From the NCBI GenBank assembly GCA_963971575.1, contig OZ020623.1, forward strand, positions 12,774,980 through 12,838,979: a DNA stretch of 64,000 nt, read 5' to 3'. The notes beneath the pieces are model-generated. The model had not been told where the DNA came from. It saw only the letters and a program-made list of their open reading frames with translations, and did no database searches. Made by a program: the position numbers and the translations under genes. Source of the DNA: Liopterus haemorrhoidalis (taxonomy: Eukaryota; Arthropoda; Insecta; Coleoptera; Dytiscidae). Below are positions 44,684 to 55,207 of this stretch, piece after piece; within the stretch, counting starts at the first letter, position 1; each line of letters starts with the position of its first letter.

Positions 44684-45970
44684 CCAGGTCTACAAGTATG
44701 AAATGCGGATTTTTTTTTTTTTAAATAAAACACATTAAACTCAAAAGAACAGTAAAAGTTTATTTATTTAAAGTATGCTCGATTAGAAGTTATACATTTT
44801 TCCCATCTTTCAGGCAATTTGTGAATACCTCGCCAGTAGAACTCTTCCCCTTTCCCCGCAAACCATTCATCTAGCCATTCTTTCACATTTTCATATGAAC
44901 AAAAGTGCTGCTCGGCAAGTGCGTGACCCATCGATGCGAACAAGTGGTAATCTGAAGGGGTCAAGTCTGGTGAGTAAGCGGCATGGGGTAGAACTTCCCA
45001 CTTGAGTACCTCCAATGTGTTGCAAACTGCTTTTGCCTTATGTTATGGAGCGTTTTCGTGAAGAAAGATTACCTTGTGCTATCTTCTTTCGTATTCTGGT
45101 CGTTTTATGAGCAGCGAATGGTTCAATTCGATCAGTTGTTGTTGGTAGCGTTGGGTATTAACTGTTTCACCAGGTTTTAACAATTCATAATAGACCACAC
45201 CCTTTTGGTCCCACCAAGTACAGAGCATTGTCTTTTTGCCAAAGCGATTCGGTCTTGCAGTTGATGTGGATGGTGAGCCTGGGTTCACCCATGATTTTTT
45301 GAGTTTGGGATTTTCAAAATAAATCCATTTTTCATCGCCAGTAATGATCCGATGCAAAAAAGACTTTCTTTTGTCTCGTGCAAGCAAAATTTCACAAGTT
45401 TTTGCGTTTTTCCATCTGCCTCTCATTCAATGCATGTGTAACCCATCTGCCGACTTTCTGGATCTTACCCATCTCTCGTAGGCGATTGGAAACAGCTTGT
45501 TGACTAACGCCTAACTGCTCTGCTAGTTGTTTTTGTGATTGACTATCGTCTTCCTGTAGCAATGTTTCCAATTTTGTATCTTCATATTTTTTTGGAGGTT
45601 TTCCATGTTCTTTGTCTGTAAGATCAAAGTCACCACTTTTGAAACGCCGAAACCATCGTTCACACGTATCTTACGATGGAGCATATTCACCATAAGCTTC
45701 TCGAAGCAGTCGGTATGATTCAGCAGCAGTTTTTTTCAAATGAAAACAAAACAGTAGTACTGTCCGCGAATGCTCTTTATTTGGCACAAAATTTGACATT
45801 TTTAACACAGTAAAACAAAACTATATGATCGTTTTTCAAATTATAACCTATACGCATTTGACACTTAATGATAACTTAACAAAACGCCATATGTGTTGAA
45901 ACTTTGAAATATACAATCTGTTTGCGCGGCAAGTTTGAAAAAAATCCGCATATCATACTTGTAGACCTGG
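44684..45970 (-). mobile_element. Mariner family M1, copy C (broken frame)
   Basis: The inverted repeats CCAGGTCTACAAGTATGAAA / complement are flanked by TA (44682-44683, 45971-45972). 1,287 bp. On the minus strand the transposase is readable throughout, with stops and frameshifts: the second catalytic region reads FLHENAP-stop-HK, so Asp is replaced by Glu and followed by a nonsense codon; further breaks lie near 45410 and 45672. The third region APSD-equivalent (LTPSDYHLF) is intact. Confidence 0.93.
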
Positions 45971-45972
45971 TA

Positions 45973-46500
45973 TATTTAGCTGCTACATCCAAAATTTAAA
46001 TTACTGCCAGTCAACTTTCGACATAGAGATGATGACGAAGATGCAGAAAAAAAAGAAGAATATTCACATCCTTGACAAATTTAATATATCAGTTAAATAG
46101 AAAAAAAGGATTTTATTTTTTTAATTTTATTACAACCTGCAAATATGCTTATCTGATTTATAGATGATAAGTCTATGTACCTAAGTCTGCTAAAAAACTG
46201 AGATAAGTTGACCTTCATTTTGAAATTTTAGTCCGAAAATAACGTCAAAATAAAAATAATATATCTGACAAAAAATTAATTACGTGCTTGAAAGAAAAAC
46301 TGTCATATTAATAGATTTAAAAAACTTATAATAATAACAATTATAATAGGTTCACAACGCCTAGGTACAGGTATGTCGAGAGACGGGAGAAGTCGGTAGA
46401 AATTACCAGGACCCGGACCAACTGCCGGGTTCCGGAATGGATTATTGTTTCTTTCGAATTAGTTTCGTACTAATTCTAAACTTGTCAGCTGATTTAGTTA
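45973..46500. other. Intron 1, unassigned
   Basis: Nothing recognised; ends at the TTA target duplication of the next element. Confidence 0.4.
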
Positions 46501-47596
46501 TGGCCCGGTTACACGATGCCAGTACTGGCACAAATACTTGTGCCAGTACTTGCACAAGTCGTTTTGTCATTTACACGTATGCCAGTATCTTATATAAGTA
46601 ACCTTGCAAAGAACCCGAAATACACTGCAAAATGTAAATGCTTCCAATTATTTTTGATGCGTAAAACAGTCTTTATAACGCGCCAATTTTCGATGTTTAA
46701 CCTTATTTTATGTTGCATACGTCTTTTACACTCGTAAACAAAAATTAATCTCCACCAAAAACTATTAGACCGGGAGCTCATGACATTTTTGGTCTCCGAT
46801 TTCATACAGCATGCCTTTTGGAGGAGAGAATATTTACCCTGTGATAACAAAAAAGAGATGGTACTAAACCCCTGCACGCTTTCCGGTCATAGGGAAAATT
46901 GCATTTCCACTTGCACAAAATTTTTGTGTTTTCTCTGATTTAATATTGCTTGCCCTTATGTCAAAAGAAAGTTATAACAAATTTAAAGTCTTTTAATTAT
47001 AGGCATGCTGTATGAAAACGCGGAAAATCATATTTTTTTATTACAAGATCTTTATTGGGACCCTCCGAATCGCATGCATATATTTAAAAGACTTTAAATT
47101 TGTTATAACTTTCTTTTGACAAAAGGGCAAGCAATATTAAATCAGAGAAAAGCACAAAAATTTTGTGTTTAAGTGGAAATGCAATTTTCCCTATGACCGG
47201 AAAGCGTGCAGGGGTTTAGTACCATCCCTTTTTTGTTGTCACAGGGTAAATATTCTCTCCTCCAAAAGGCATGCTGTATGAAATCGGAGACCAAAAACTG
47301 TCATGAGCTCCCGGTCTATATTTATAAAATTAAATATACTTGTGGTGTCCACAGACCACTTTGTTATGAACATTTTAAGTATATTTAACGTTTTTGTATC
47401 AGCCAGAACCAATCAGCTGTTCATGGCGGTCATTTTTAATAGTCACTTGCACGGCTACTTGTGCCAGTAAATAGGAACGGCTTCTATTCACTTGACTTGC
47501 ATGAGATACTTGTGCAAGTACTGGCACCAGTACTGAATGTACGTCTACACGATGCCAGTGACTTGTGCAAGTTACTTGCCTCGTGTAACCGAGCCA
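46501..47596. mobile_element. PIF/Harbinger-type non-autonomous element
   Basis: The ends TGGCCCGGTTACACGATGCC / CTCGTGTAACCGAGCCA are flanked by TTA (46498-46500, 47597-47599). Both subterminal zones are packed with ACTTGTGCCAGTACTTGCAC-type motifs, also seen inverted. The interior holds a large inverted repeat (46766-47319). Confidence 0.85.
46766..47319. repeat. Long inverted repeat (~235-bp arms), fold-back element
   Basis: The left arm 46766-46998 begins TAGACCGGGAGCTCATGACA and runs through TCCGATTTCATACAGCATGC, TATTTACCCTGTGA and CCTATGACCGGAAAGC-type sequence to AAAGTCTTTTAA. The right arm 47085-47319 is its complement with few differences. The ~85-bp centre contains ATGCTGTATGAAAACGCGG. 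It lies inside the PIF-type element and may be a separate insertion; a flanking duplication is not clear. Confidence 0.88.
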
Positions 47597-47599
47597 TTA

Positions 47600-48049
47600 T
47601 TTTCATTGCTGTCCGAAACCAGTACAACTTATGTTTACGGATACGACACATTCCTCATCATAATACTCAACGTAGTTAATTTTTTTGCTACATGAGTACG
47701 CTAGGTACTTTTCCTTTTATTTTAGAATGTTTAATATATAGCATTATGCACCATTTAAAATATATCTGGCGTTTATCCCGTCTAAGACATCTACCTACAT
47801 ATAATTTATTTTAAGTATAAGATTTACTTTTATAACTTAGACAAAATGTCGCCAAAAATTCTTCGATTTTATTTTCAAGTATGCAAGATTTTTAAGAATG
47901 CCAACAAGAGAAACTGCTAGTTATTCTAAATCTACCCCAAGCTTTATACAATAGAATTTTTAAAGAGTGCGATTAAACAATGTTATCATATCTAAAATTT
48001 TGTTAGATATATCTTTAACTACTAAACTTACAAAATATTTGTTTAAATA
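47600..48049. other. Intron 1, unassigned
   Basis: AT-rich; nothing recognised. Confidence 0.4.
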
Positions 48050-49030
48050 AAAGTTGTAGCAAATTTTATGGCCTACAACTTTTATTTAAAACTTTTTTCT
48101 ATATCTCCTTTCATTTTCGAGAAAATTTAACATGTGTGTGTGAAAAATGTTTATTTATATAAACTTTTTTAATTTTTTAAAATATTGCTTTAAGTAGTAA
48201 ATTTACAAAATTTTAGAAAATAGAAATTTTGTAGCTAATTTAATGCGCTACAACTTTTATTAAAAACATTTTTTTGTATCTTGTTTCAATTTTGAGATAA
48301 ATTTAAATTTGTGTGTATGAAAATGTTTTTATATCAACTCATATTTACATTTAGTTAAAAATCTCTTTAATTAATAAACATACACAAATTGGTTACAGAG
48401 AAAAATTGTAGCTAATTTAATGGGCTACAACTTTTATTTAAAATATTTTTTTGTATCTTGTTTCAAATTCGAGATAAATTAAAATTTGTGTGTGCTCGAA
48501 AATGTTTTCATGATAACCCATATTTACATTTTGTTAAAAATCTATTTAATTAATAAACATACAAAAATTTGGTAAAGAGAAAAATTGTAGACAATTTAAT
48601 GGGCTACAACTATTATTTCAAACATTTTTTTGTATCTTGTTTCAATTTCGAGATGAATTAAAATTTATGTGTGCATGAAAATGTTTTCATGTCAACCCAT
48701 ATTTGCATTTTGTTAAAAATCTCTTTAATTAATAAACATACAAAAATTATTTAAAGAGAAAAATTGTAGCTAATATAATGGGCTACAACTTTTATCTGAA
48801 ATTTTTTTTTGTATCATTGTTTCAATTGCGACATAAAGTAAAATTTGTGTGTGCATAAAAATTTTTTCATATCAACCCATATTTACATTTTGTTAAAAAT
48901 CTCTTTAATTAATAAATATACAAAATTTTAGTAAACAGGTAAATTGTAGCTAATTTATTGGGCTATAATTTTTATTAAAAATATTTTTTTGTATCTTGTG
49001 TTATTTTTGAGATAATTTAAAATGTTTGTG
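48050..49030. repeat. Six tandem units of a ~178-bp AT-rich repeat
   Basis: GTAGCTAATTTAATGGGCTA and variants begin units at about 48056, 48231, 48408, 48587, 48766 and 48946 (spacing 175-180). Each unit continues CAACTTTTATTTAAAA, TTTTTTTGTATCTTGTTTCA, AATTTGTGTGTG and TTTAATTAATAAACATACA. The central units are most alike. Confidence 0.9.
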
Positions 49031-49277
49031 TGAAAAAGTCACGTCTACAAATTTTAATGATAGAAATAAATGTTGAAGCCCGTAACTTTATTATTAGGCC
49101 CCCCTCGCCCCACCATTTATCAGACATTTAAATCTAAACAAATATTCCATAAATAAACTTTGCATCTCACATAGCAACTACTCCCTACTTCATAGTTCAT
49201 TACGCGGTATCTAAATATATATATGTATTAAATAACTGAACCTATCCCAAGTTGAATTGCGCACCGTTAGTACTTAC
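49031..49277. other. Intron 1, donor-proximal segment
   Basis: Ends at the exon 1 splice donor (minus-strand GTAAGTAC). Otherwise unremarkable. Confidence 0.5.
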
Positions 49278-49458
49278 CCCAAACCGCTGTCGTCGCTGTT
49301 GTCGCATGCGTCCACAGACTGGCGAATACATGGTCGTCCCTTGCCGGACATTGTGCGGTGGGCGCCGGGACGTTTCCCAGCAAGTCGTAACACCTTTTTG
49401 TGATGGAGTCGAGGCGCCATTGTTGACGCCGGCGACATGGTCATCTTCATCGTGGAGG
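49278..49458 (-). CDS. NFAT: NFAT exon 1 of this model (N-terminal, DSGLG motif)
   Basis: The donor GGTTTGGG|GTAAGT is at 49278; the acceptor TTCTTTTTTCAG is above 49458. The frame fixed by exon 2 reads (ST)MKMTMSPASTMAPRLHHK, KVLRLAGKRPGAHRTMSGKG, RPCIRQSVDACDNSDDSGLG. The acidic CDNSDDSGLGFD motif is, from memory, a conserved N-terminal element of insect NFAT. The first ATG (49450-49452) lies 8 bp into the exon and is a plausible start, but the upstream acceptor shows that a 5' exon exists and could add residues. It is GC-richer than all the surrounding intron. Confidence 0.85.
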
Positions 49459-49664
49459 CTGAAAAAAGAAAATAAATTACCAACTTTTAATTTAACCACA
49501 TTATTGAGACTTTTAGACCAACCCCTCTGGGGACTAGGGTGGGGGACAAATTTGTTGACACCACCGACATAGTTATCTTCATCGTGGAAGCTGGAAAAAA
49601 AATCAGCTACTTTTAATATTGTGAAGTGCATTATTGGGATTTTAAGACCAACCCTTTGGGCTAA
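49421..49664. repeat. Two tandem ~130-bp units duplicating the exon 1 splice acceptor
   Basis: Unit 1 (49421-49552) and unit 2 (49553-49664) both start TGTTGAC(G/A)CC and share TCATCGTGGA(G/A)GCTG (the acceptor and the STMK codons), ATTATTG(A/G)GA and AGACCAACCC. Unit 2 keeps a good polypyrimidine-AG and the reading STMKITMSVVSTN before running into stops with no donor. Confidence 0.85.
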
Positions 49665-49719
49665 ATGAAAATTTTGTTAAAGTAATGGATTGAAACGGAA
49701 GAGAGTTTTTGTATCTAAA

Positions 49720-50166
49720 ACAAAAATTTCCGAGAATTAGTGAAGCAAAAATTAAAGAGGGCATATTTGTGGGCCACAAATAAGAGAAATAATGAAAGAT
49801 GATATATTTGACAGTATGCTAAATGAAGCTGAAATAAGAGCTTGGAGATCTTTTAAAACAGTTGTTTCAAATTTTCTTGGAAATGTGAGAGCTGAAAATT
49901 ACAGAGATATCGTGAATGAACTACTTGATGCCTACAAAATAATGGGATGTTGGATGTCTTTAAAAATCACTTTCTGGACTCTTTATCTAGATTTCTTCCC
50001 AGAAGAGCTGGGTGCAGTGAGTGATGAACATGGGAAACGGTTCCACCAAGACATTTCCGCCATGGAAAAGCGATATCAGGGTAAATGGAATCCAAATTTA
50101 CTTACTGATTACTGCTGGATATTAATAAGGTATGTCTCAGAAATAAAATATCGTCTTAAAACATGA
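49720..50166 (+). pseudogene. Second relic of the arthropod mobile-type ORF (C-terminal part)
   Basis: SEAKIKEGIFVG is followed by a 1-bp deletion, then PQIREIMKDDIFDSMLNEAE, AWRSFKTVVSNFLGNVRAEN, MGCWMSLKITFWTLYLDFFP, SDEHGKRFHQDISAMEKRYQ, GKWNPNLLTDYCWILIR and an unrelated tail to a stop. It aligns block by block with 32355-32757 (GFLGNNRADNY, MGCRMSLK, GERFHQ, YQGQ) but is clearly diverged, so it is an independent copy. The N-terminal half is absent. Function unknown. Confidence 0.72.
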
Positions 50167-50189
50167 AAAACAACATTTTAAGGTAAGTT

Positions 50190-50350
50190 TTATTTTTTTT
50201 TTTTTTTTAATTTTTAATGGCCTTTGCTACTGTGGCAATTAGCCAGGACAATTTTTGTTTGAGAAAATTTCCATGCCATAACCGGGATTTGAACCCGAGC
50301 CCCCACGGTTGGTAGTCAAATGAGCTGACCACTACGCCATAGCGACCGGC
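50190..50350 (-). mobile_element. tRNA-derived SINE with target duplication
   Basis: On the minus strand it starts GCCGGTCGCTATGGCGTAGT, contains an A-box (TGGCGTAGTGG) and a B-box (GGGTTCAAATCCC) correctly spaced for RNA polymerase III, and ends in an A-rich tail. An 11-bp duplication TAAGGTAAGTT flanks it (50179-50189, 50351-50361). About 161 bp. The head resembles a tRNA, but the 3' part (GGAAATTTTCTCAAACAAAA and on) is unrelated, so it is a SINE and not a tRNA gene. Confidence 0.9.
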
Positions 50351-50361
50351 TAAGGTAAGTT

Positions 50362-50655
50362 AAAATTAATAATAATACGTCTATCGCTATATTTCGTTAG
50401 AAACCAAAAATACATCAGCAAAAAAATGATGGGCCATAGAAAAAATTTGAGGTCATTTTCAACTTTTAGGTCAAATTTTAAGTGTGATACACTATGTTTT
50501 GCCTACGTCAAAAAATAAGTTCATTTTTGTTTACTAATGTTATTTTAAATTGCTGTTTTTGTGTAAGTAAACATTTCTAAAATTGTCCAAGGACCGGATG
50601 ATATTTTTTTGCGGACCGAATTTGTCCCGCAGGCCGTAGTTTGGAGACCCCTGGT
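50362..50655. repeat. Intron with a hAT-type end
   Basis: GCGGACCGAATTTGTCCCGC, AGGCCGTAGTTTGGAGACC and CCTGG at 50610-50653 look like the right terminus of a hAT element. The left end was not found. Confidence 0.45.
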
Positions 50656-51334
50656 ATAGACAGACACATGAGTAACGTTATAAGTTTCTTTTTGTCATAC
50701 CTACAAAATCTAAAAAATCAGCTGTGGCCACCACAGGACCGACCGCCATCATAAAGTACTTATATAAAATACATTATAGCAACAGAGTAGAAATAACTTG
50801 GCTTGATATTTTCTAACAGAGATATTATTTATCATGACCATGGAAACCTTACATATAAGTATGAAAAAATTGAGAATTTTTTACAGATTTTACAGAAATT
50901 ATTCGAAATTTTTCTTTTTATCAAAAAACGTCTCAAATAAAAGTTATTAGTTATTGCTTTTATAGCAACTTTAATTCAATACATTTTTTCGAAATATTTT
51001 TGTGTTTTGAAATATTCACAAAAATCTTAAAATCGACACGAGTAAACTCCCATTTTTAGTCAACCGATTGTTACCAAAAGTTGATCAACTCGTGCTATTG
51101 ATGGCAGAAGCTTAAATATGAAGTTTCATAAAAATCCTTTCAGCCGAATTTGCTCTACACGTGTACACAGACAGACGGACGGACAGACGGACAGACAGAC
51201 CGACAGACACCATGCTAAAAATAGTCAAAACGTTATGTAGGGACCTCAATTCGTGGAGATCCATCGAAATCTCGAAATTTCAAAATCGGTATGATCACAA
51301 TACCTCCCTTATATATGTTGGCGGTCGGTAAAAA
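50656..51334 (+). repeat. (GACA)n-bearing dispersed repeat, copy 1
   Basis: Starts with the CAGACACATGAGTAACGTTATAAG / ACCTACAAAATCTAAAAAAT segment, continues CTGTGGCCACCACAGGACCG, TCGACACGAGTAAACTCCC, TTTGCTCTACACGTGTACA, then (GACA/GACG)n at 51170-51208, ATCGGTATGATCACAATACC and GGCGGTCGGTAAAA. No coding; the apparent RQTDGQTD peptides are frames through the minisatellite. Confidence 0.85.
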
Positions 51335-51727
51335 CGCAGTTTTTGTAAACAAGCTGACCTTGATGAATATACAAGATACCTGGAGCTGATAATCAACAGA
51401 ATTAAATGTAGGATTTGTATGTTATGTACATTGACGTACAAATATCATCAACAATTTTATCTAGTTACTATTTAAACAAGTACTTAATCAATATAAATAT
51501 TATCTATGATTTGTTTTCAACTTATTTCCTGAATAAATATGTTTATACACTAAACAAAATTAATTATTGTTTACTCAATCGTGATAAATATGTTAAAACA
51601 TTCTAAGAAATTTTATAGACTACTTGATAGAATTTCTGATATTAGGACAGCTTTATTTGACACTCCAAGCTGAGTACATCTGAACGAGAACCATTGAAAA
51701 GAACATGGGTAATCATGAGAACAAGTA
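51335..51727. other. Unassigned AT-rich sequence
   Basis: Nothing recognised. Confidence 0.4.
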
Positions 51728-52025
51728 CGAGGGTTGCTTCTGATACTTCGGGATTGCGCTAAATTAGTGCTGACATCTAGCAACTGCCGCTTCTATCGTT
51801 AAGTTTGACATTTTTGACAGTATACGTCGTTTTGAAGTACGAGCGCTGTTTTGTTCACAGTAACTTGAAAAAATTCATCTCGGTTCAAATGAAATTAAAT
51901 CGTGAACATTTTCGAGCGTTTATTTTTTACAATTTTCAACGTGGATTAACCCAACAACAGTGGATCGATGAACTTAATTCGACTTTTGGCGATGAAGCAC
52001 CATCAAGAACTACTGTTTATTCTCT
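51728..52025 (+). mobile_element. Mariner left-end fragment
   Basis: CGAGGGTTGCTTCTGATACT after TA (51726-51727) is the mariner inverted repeat whose partner type ends at 4267. It reads MKLNREHFRAFIFYNFQRG, LTQQQWIDELNSTFGDEAPS, RTTVYS and then breaks. Same family as 3690-4267; here the left end survives and the right is lost. Confidence 0.85.
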
Positions 52026-52567
52026 TGGCGTTGACACTTGTCAAAAATGTTAAAATTCAACGTAGCACATGCGTGTGCAGGAAATATAGCCTCTCTACAA
52101 GGTGAGTTAGCACCTCGCGTTAACAAATATTGTATTAAAGCAGACCTTAACAAATGCTCTTACAGAATAGCATTTTTGGATAATTGCGTTAGACATGATG
52201 TTAAAATAAAAATATTAACCTGCTAATTTTAACACATTTCTTGCAGAATACACCCAATTAAAAGGAAATTATAACGCCGCCGCGTTAAAATTTTAACACA
52301 AATATGCTTAGCGAATAACATTAACGTTTAAAATGGTTGTTTAGTCCTAGTGCCGGTACTAGCTGCAATGCCTCTATTAGTAGCTGAGCTGCCAGTAAAT
52401 GATATACAAAATACTTGGCGAGACCTGGTATTAAACAGAACATAAAAATTGTGTGAGTTAGGTCAAAAGTTGGCTTAACTGACAGTGCCAAGAAAAGAGA
52501 GAATATTGTGAAGAAATCAAAGAGGAAATGAGAAACAACGAGAACATAGTTTTTTACTTTTATTTTA
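52026..52567. other. Unassigned
   Basis: Nothing recognised. Confidence 0.35.
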
Positions 52568-53883
52568 TAGGGTTTAAATAAAAAAATCAGTTGTCGCCAC
52601 CACAGGATCGACTGCCATCACAAAGTACTTGTATAAAATACATTCTAGCGGCAAAGTAGAAATAACTTGGCCCAATATTCTAACAGGGATATTATTTGTC
52701 ACGACCATGGAAACGTTACATATAAGTATGAAAAAATCAGCTGTGGCCACCACAGGACCGAACGCCATCATAAAGTTCTTATATAAAATAATGTATTTAT
52801 TTAGCAGCAGAGTAGAAATAACTTGGCCTAATTATTTTTAACAGAGATATTATTTATCATGACCATGGAAACGTTACATATAAGTATGAAAAAATTTCGA
52901 AAAATTTTACAAAAATTATTCGAAATTTTTCGTTTTATCAAAAAACGTCCCCAATAAAAGTTATTAATTATTGCTTTTATAGCAACTTTTGATCAATACA
53001 TTTTTTCGAAATATTTTTCTGTTGTGAAATATTCACAAAAATCTTAAAATCGACACGAGTAAACTCCCATTTTTAGTCAACGGATTTTTACCAAAAGTTG
53101 ATTAACTCGTGCCATTGATAGCAGAAGCTTAAATATGAAGTTTCATAAAAATCCTTTCAGCCGAATTTGCTCTGCACGTGTACACAGACAGACGGACAGA
53201 CAGACAGACGGACAGACAGACGGACAGACGGACGGACAGACAGACGGACAGACAGATAGACGGACAGACAGACCGACAGACATCATGCTAAAAATAGTCG
53301 AAACGTTATGTAGGGACCTCAATTCGTGGAGATCCATCGTAATCTCGAAATGTCAAAATCGGTATGATCACAATACCTCCCTTATATATGTGACGGTCGG
53401 TAAAAATAGATACTCTCGAAACATATTTCAAAAAATTTTCGATTTATCAAAAAATGTCTCAAATAAAAGTTGTTAGTTATTGCTTTTATAGCAACTTTGG
53501 TTAAATAATTTTTTTCGAAATATTTTTCTGTTATGAAATATTTGCAAAAATCTTAACATCGACACGAGTAAACTCCCATTTCTAGTCAACCGATTTTTAC
53601 CAAAAGTTGATCAATTCGTGCCATTGATGTCAAAAGCTTAAATATGAAGTTTCATAAAAATCCTTTTAGCCGAATTTGCTCTACACGTGTACACAGACAG
53701 ACGGACGGATAGACAGACGGAAAGTCGAACAGACGGACAGACAGACAGACCGACAGACATCATGCTAAAAATAATCAAAACGTTATGTAGGGACCTCAAT
53801 TCGTGGAGACACATCGAAATCTCGAAATGTCAAAATCGGTATGATCACAATACCTCCCTTATATATGTTGGCGGTCGGTAAAA
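52568..53883 (+). repeat. (GACA)n-bearing dispersed repeat, three head-to-tail copies
   Basis: A short 5' piece (52568-52735), a near-full copy (52736-53405, minisatellite at 53186-53281) and a copy lacking the 5' part (53406-53883, minisatellite at 53694-53757) follow each other in one orientation. Each ends at GGTCGGTAAAAA or an internal truncation. Shared blocks are as in 50656-51334. Confidence 0.88.
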
Positions 53884-55207
53884 ATACAGGATAGTTCTCT
53901 TAAAATTATTTATTAAAATACTGTTTAAAAACATTTTAGTTCTCATAATTTGTTTGTTAATAGTTTAATTTGCAAGACTTCCATATTGCACATATAATTC
54001 AGTATAATATGCACGCGTTTTTTTTTACCACTTAGTTGGTAAAATATTTTCATAGCCTTGGGGTAAAGTGTAAGGGTAAACATAGAAGCACATTAATTCT
54101 AGATTATAAATAGCAAACGACAGAGTTCAGATCGATTGTTCGTTGGAGATAGCATTTCAAATACATTGAAAAAGAAAATTACTGAAAATTATCTTAAATT
54201 ATGTAATTATCTTATTGTTACATATGCATTCAGAAAGACTGTCAACAGTTTCATGTAGGATTAATAAGATTGGGTGTCTAGTAGCTTAAAATATGGAGGG
54301 CAAATAGTATATATTTCATTTTGTAATACGTTACTAGATCTGGTGACTTTGGTGATTGTTATGTTGTAAATGAACTTTTATGGAACCATGTGAACTTGTA
54401 AATCTGGCTTTTTAATTTTTGGTAAGTTTCATTATATAAAGGTTACATTCAATAAAAAAAAATATACATGTGAAATGTGATATTTCACCCATTTCAGGGT
54501 TTCGTAGGTATTTATTAAGTGTAAGAAGTCAACAGATTACACGATGTCTCGAAATTTTAGGATCACTAGGGCAATATCTTTTTTATGAACACATCAAAAT
54601 CAGTTTCTTGAAGATCATTATTTCACTATGATATGTTTCTCACTATTAACAATGTGTTATTTGTTTTATAAGTATTTTACTAATAAAAATGATTAATACT
54701 CTTTGATACCTTAAAAATAACAGGTATAACAGTAGATGGAGTTTCTACTCATTCTCAGCTGTTAAATTTTTTTTATTACATTTTTTATTTCAAAAAAATA
54801 CACACTACCTTAGCCATAAATACAAAAAATCTTAGTCATCTTAGCCATAAATACAAAAATCAAAAATTACTAGCCATAATTTAGTTATGAATTAAAAAAA
54901 AACAATTTTGTCAAAAATACAAAAGCTGCAAATTTTTCAAAAACGAAATTTGACCAATAATTGCTCTTGTACGTTTAAATCAACATACAATACTTAGATT
55001 TTTTTCAGATTTTTAGGTTAACCTCTTTGCTTTGTGCAAGTGCTGAACAGTTTTTTTTTTTTTAATTTTGTTAAAATAAAGAAATTCTAAAAACTACTTT
55101 CCGTTCTTTAATCTAGATCTTAAGAGCTTTATTTTGATAAAACATAATAAATTTACAACAAAAAAAAAAAATAATTGTTTTCACCGGCACTAAAATTCTA
55201 TATTTTT
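53884..55207. other. Unassigned AT-rich sequence
   Basis: AGATTATAAATAGCAAACGACAG at 54102 followed by TCAGATCGATTGTTCG resembles 57317-57355, perhaps a promoter-containing piece of an LTR or other element. ATTTAGCCATAAATACAAAAA occurs three times near 54815-54880. No gene. Confidence 0.35.

Larger units (their letters stand above)
1191..49458 (-). other. NFAT: NFAT5-type transcription factor gene, eight coding exons (gene span)
   Basis: The exons are, in transcript order, 49278-49458, 38365-38529, 33119-33294, 29260-29411, 27123-27462, 26169-26377, 24414-24552 and 1191-3043. Every intron starts GT and ends AG on the minus strand, and every codon split across a junction completes sensibly (Gly, Ser, Gly, phase 0, Thr, phase 0, Val). 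From the first ATG in exon 1 the model is about 1,068 residues: exon 1 residues 1-58, exon 2 59-113, exon 3 114-172, Rel-homology domain 173-335, IPT domain from about 336 to 447, C-terminal region 453-1068. Established: NFAT5-class proteins are Rel-family factors that bind DNA as dimers and act in osmotic-stress responses; the insect NFAT gene is of this class. Inference: a non-coding or alternative 5' exon lies upstream of 49.46 kb, and small extra exons in the 21-kb intron cannot be excluded. Confidence 0.93.

Noticed and set aside
49242..49631. 129-codon minus-strand ORF overlapping NFAT exon 1
   Set aside because: It is in a different frame from the one required by exon 2 phase and reads through the splice acceptor duplication; the DSGLG frame is the coding one.
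50270..50350. Possible tRNA gene on the minus strand
   Set aside because: A- and B-boxes are present, but the sequence continues into an unrelated body with an A-tail and target duplication; it is a SINE.
53135..53476. ORF encoding RQTDGQTD repeats
   Set aside because: It is a frame through a (GACA)n minisatellite inside a dispersed repeat; no independent coding evidence.
54090..54160. TATAAATAG followed by an initiator-like region as an NFAT promoter
   Set aside because: It is on the plus strand, opposite to NFAT, and a similar block recurs at 57.3 kb, which points to a repeat.
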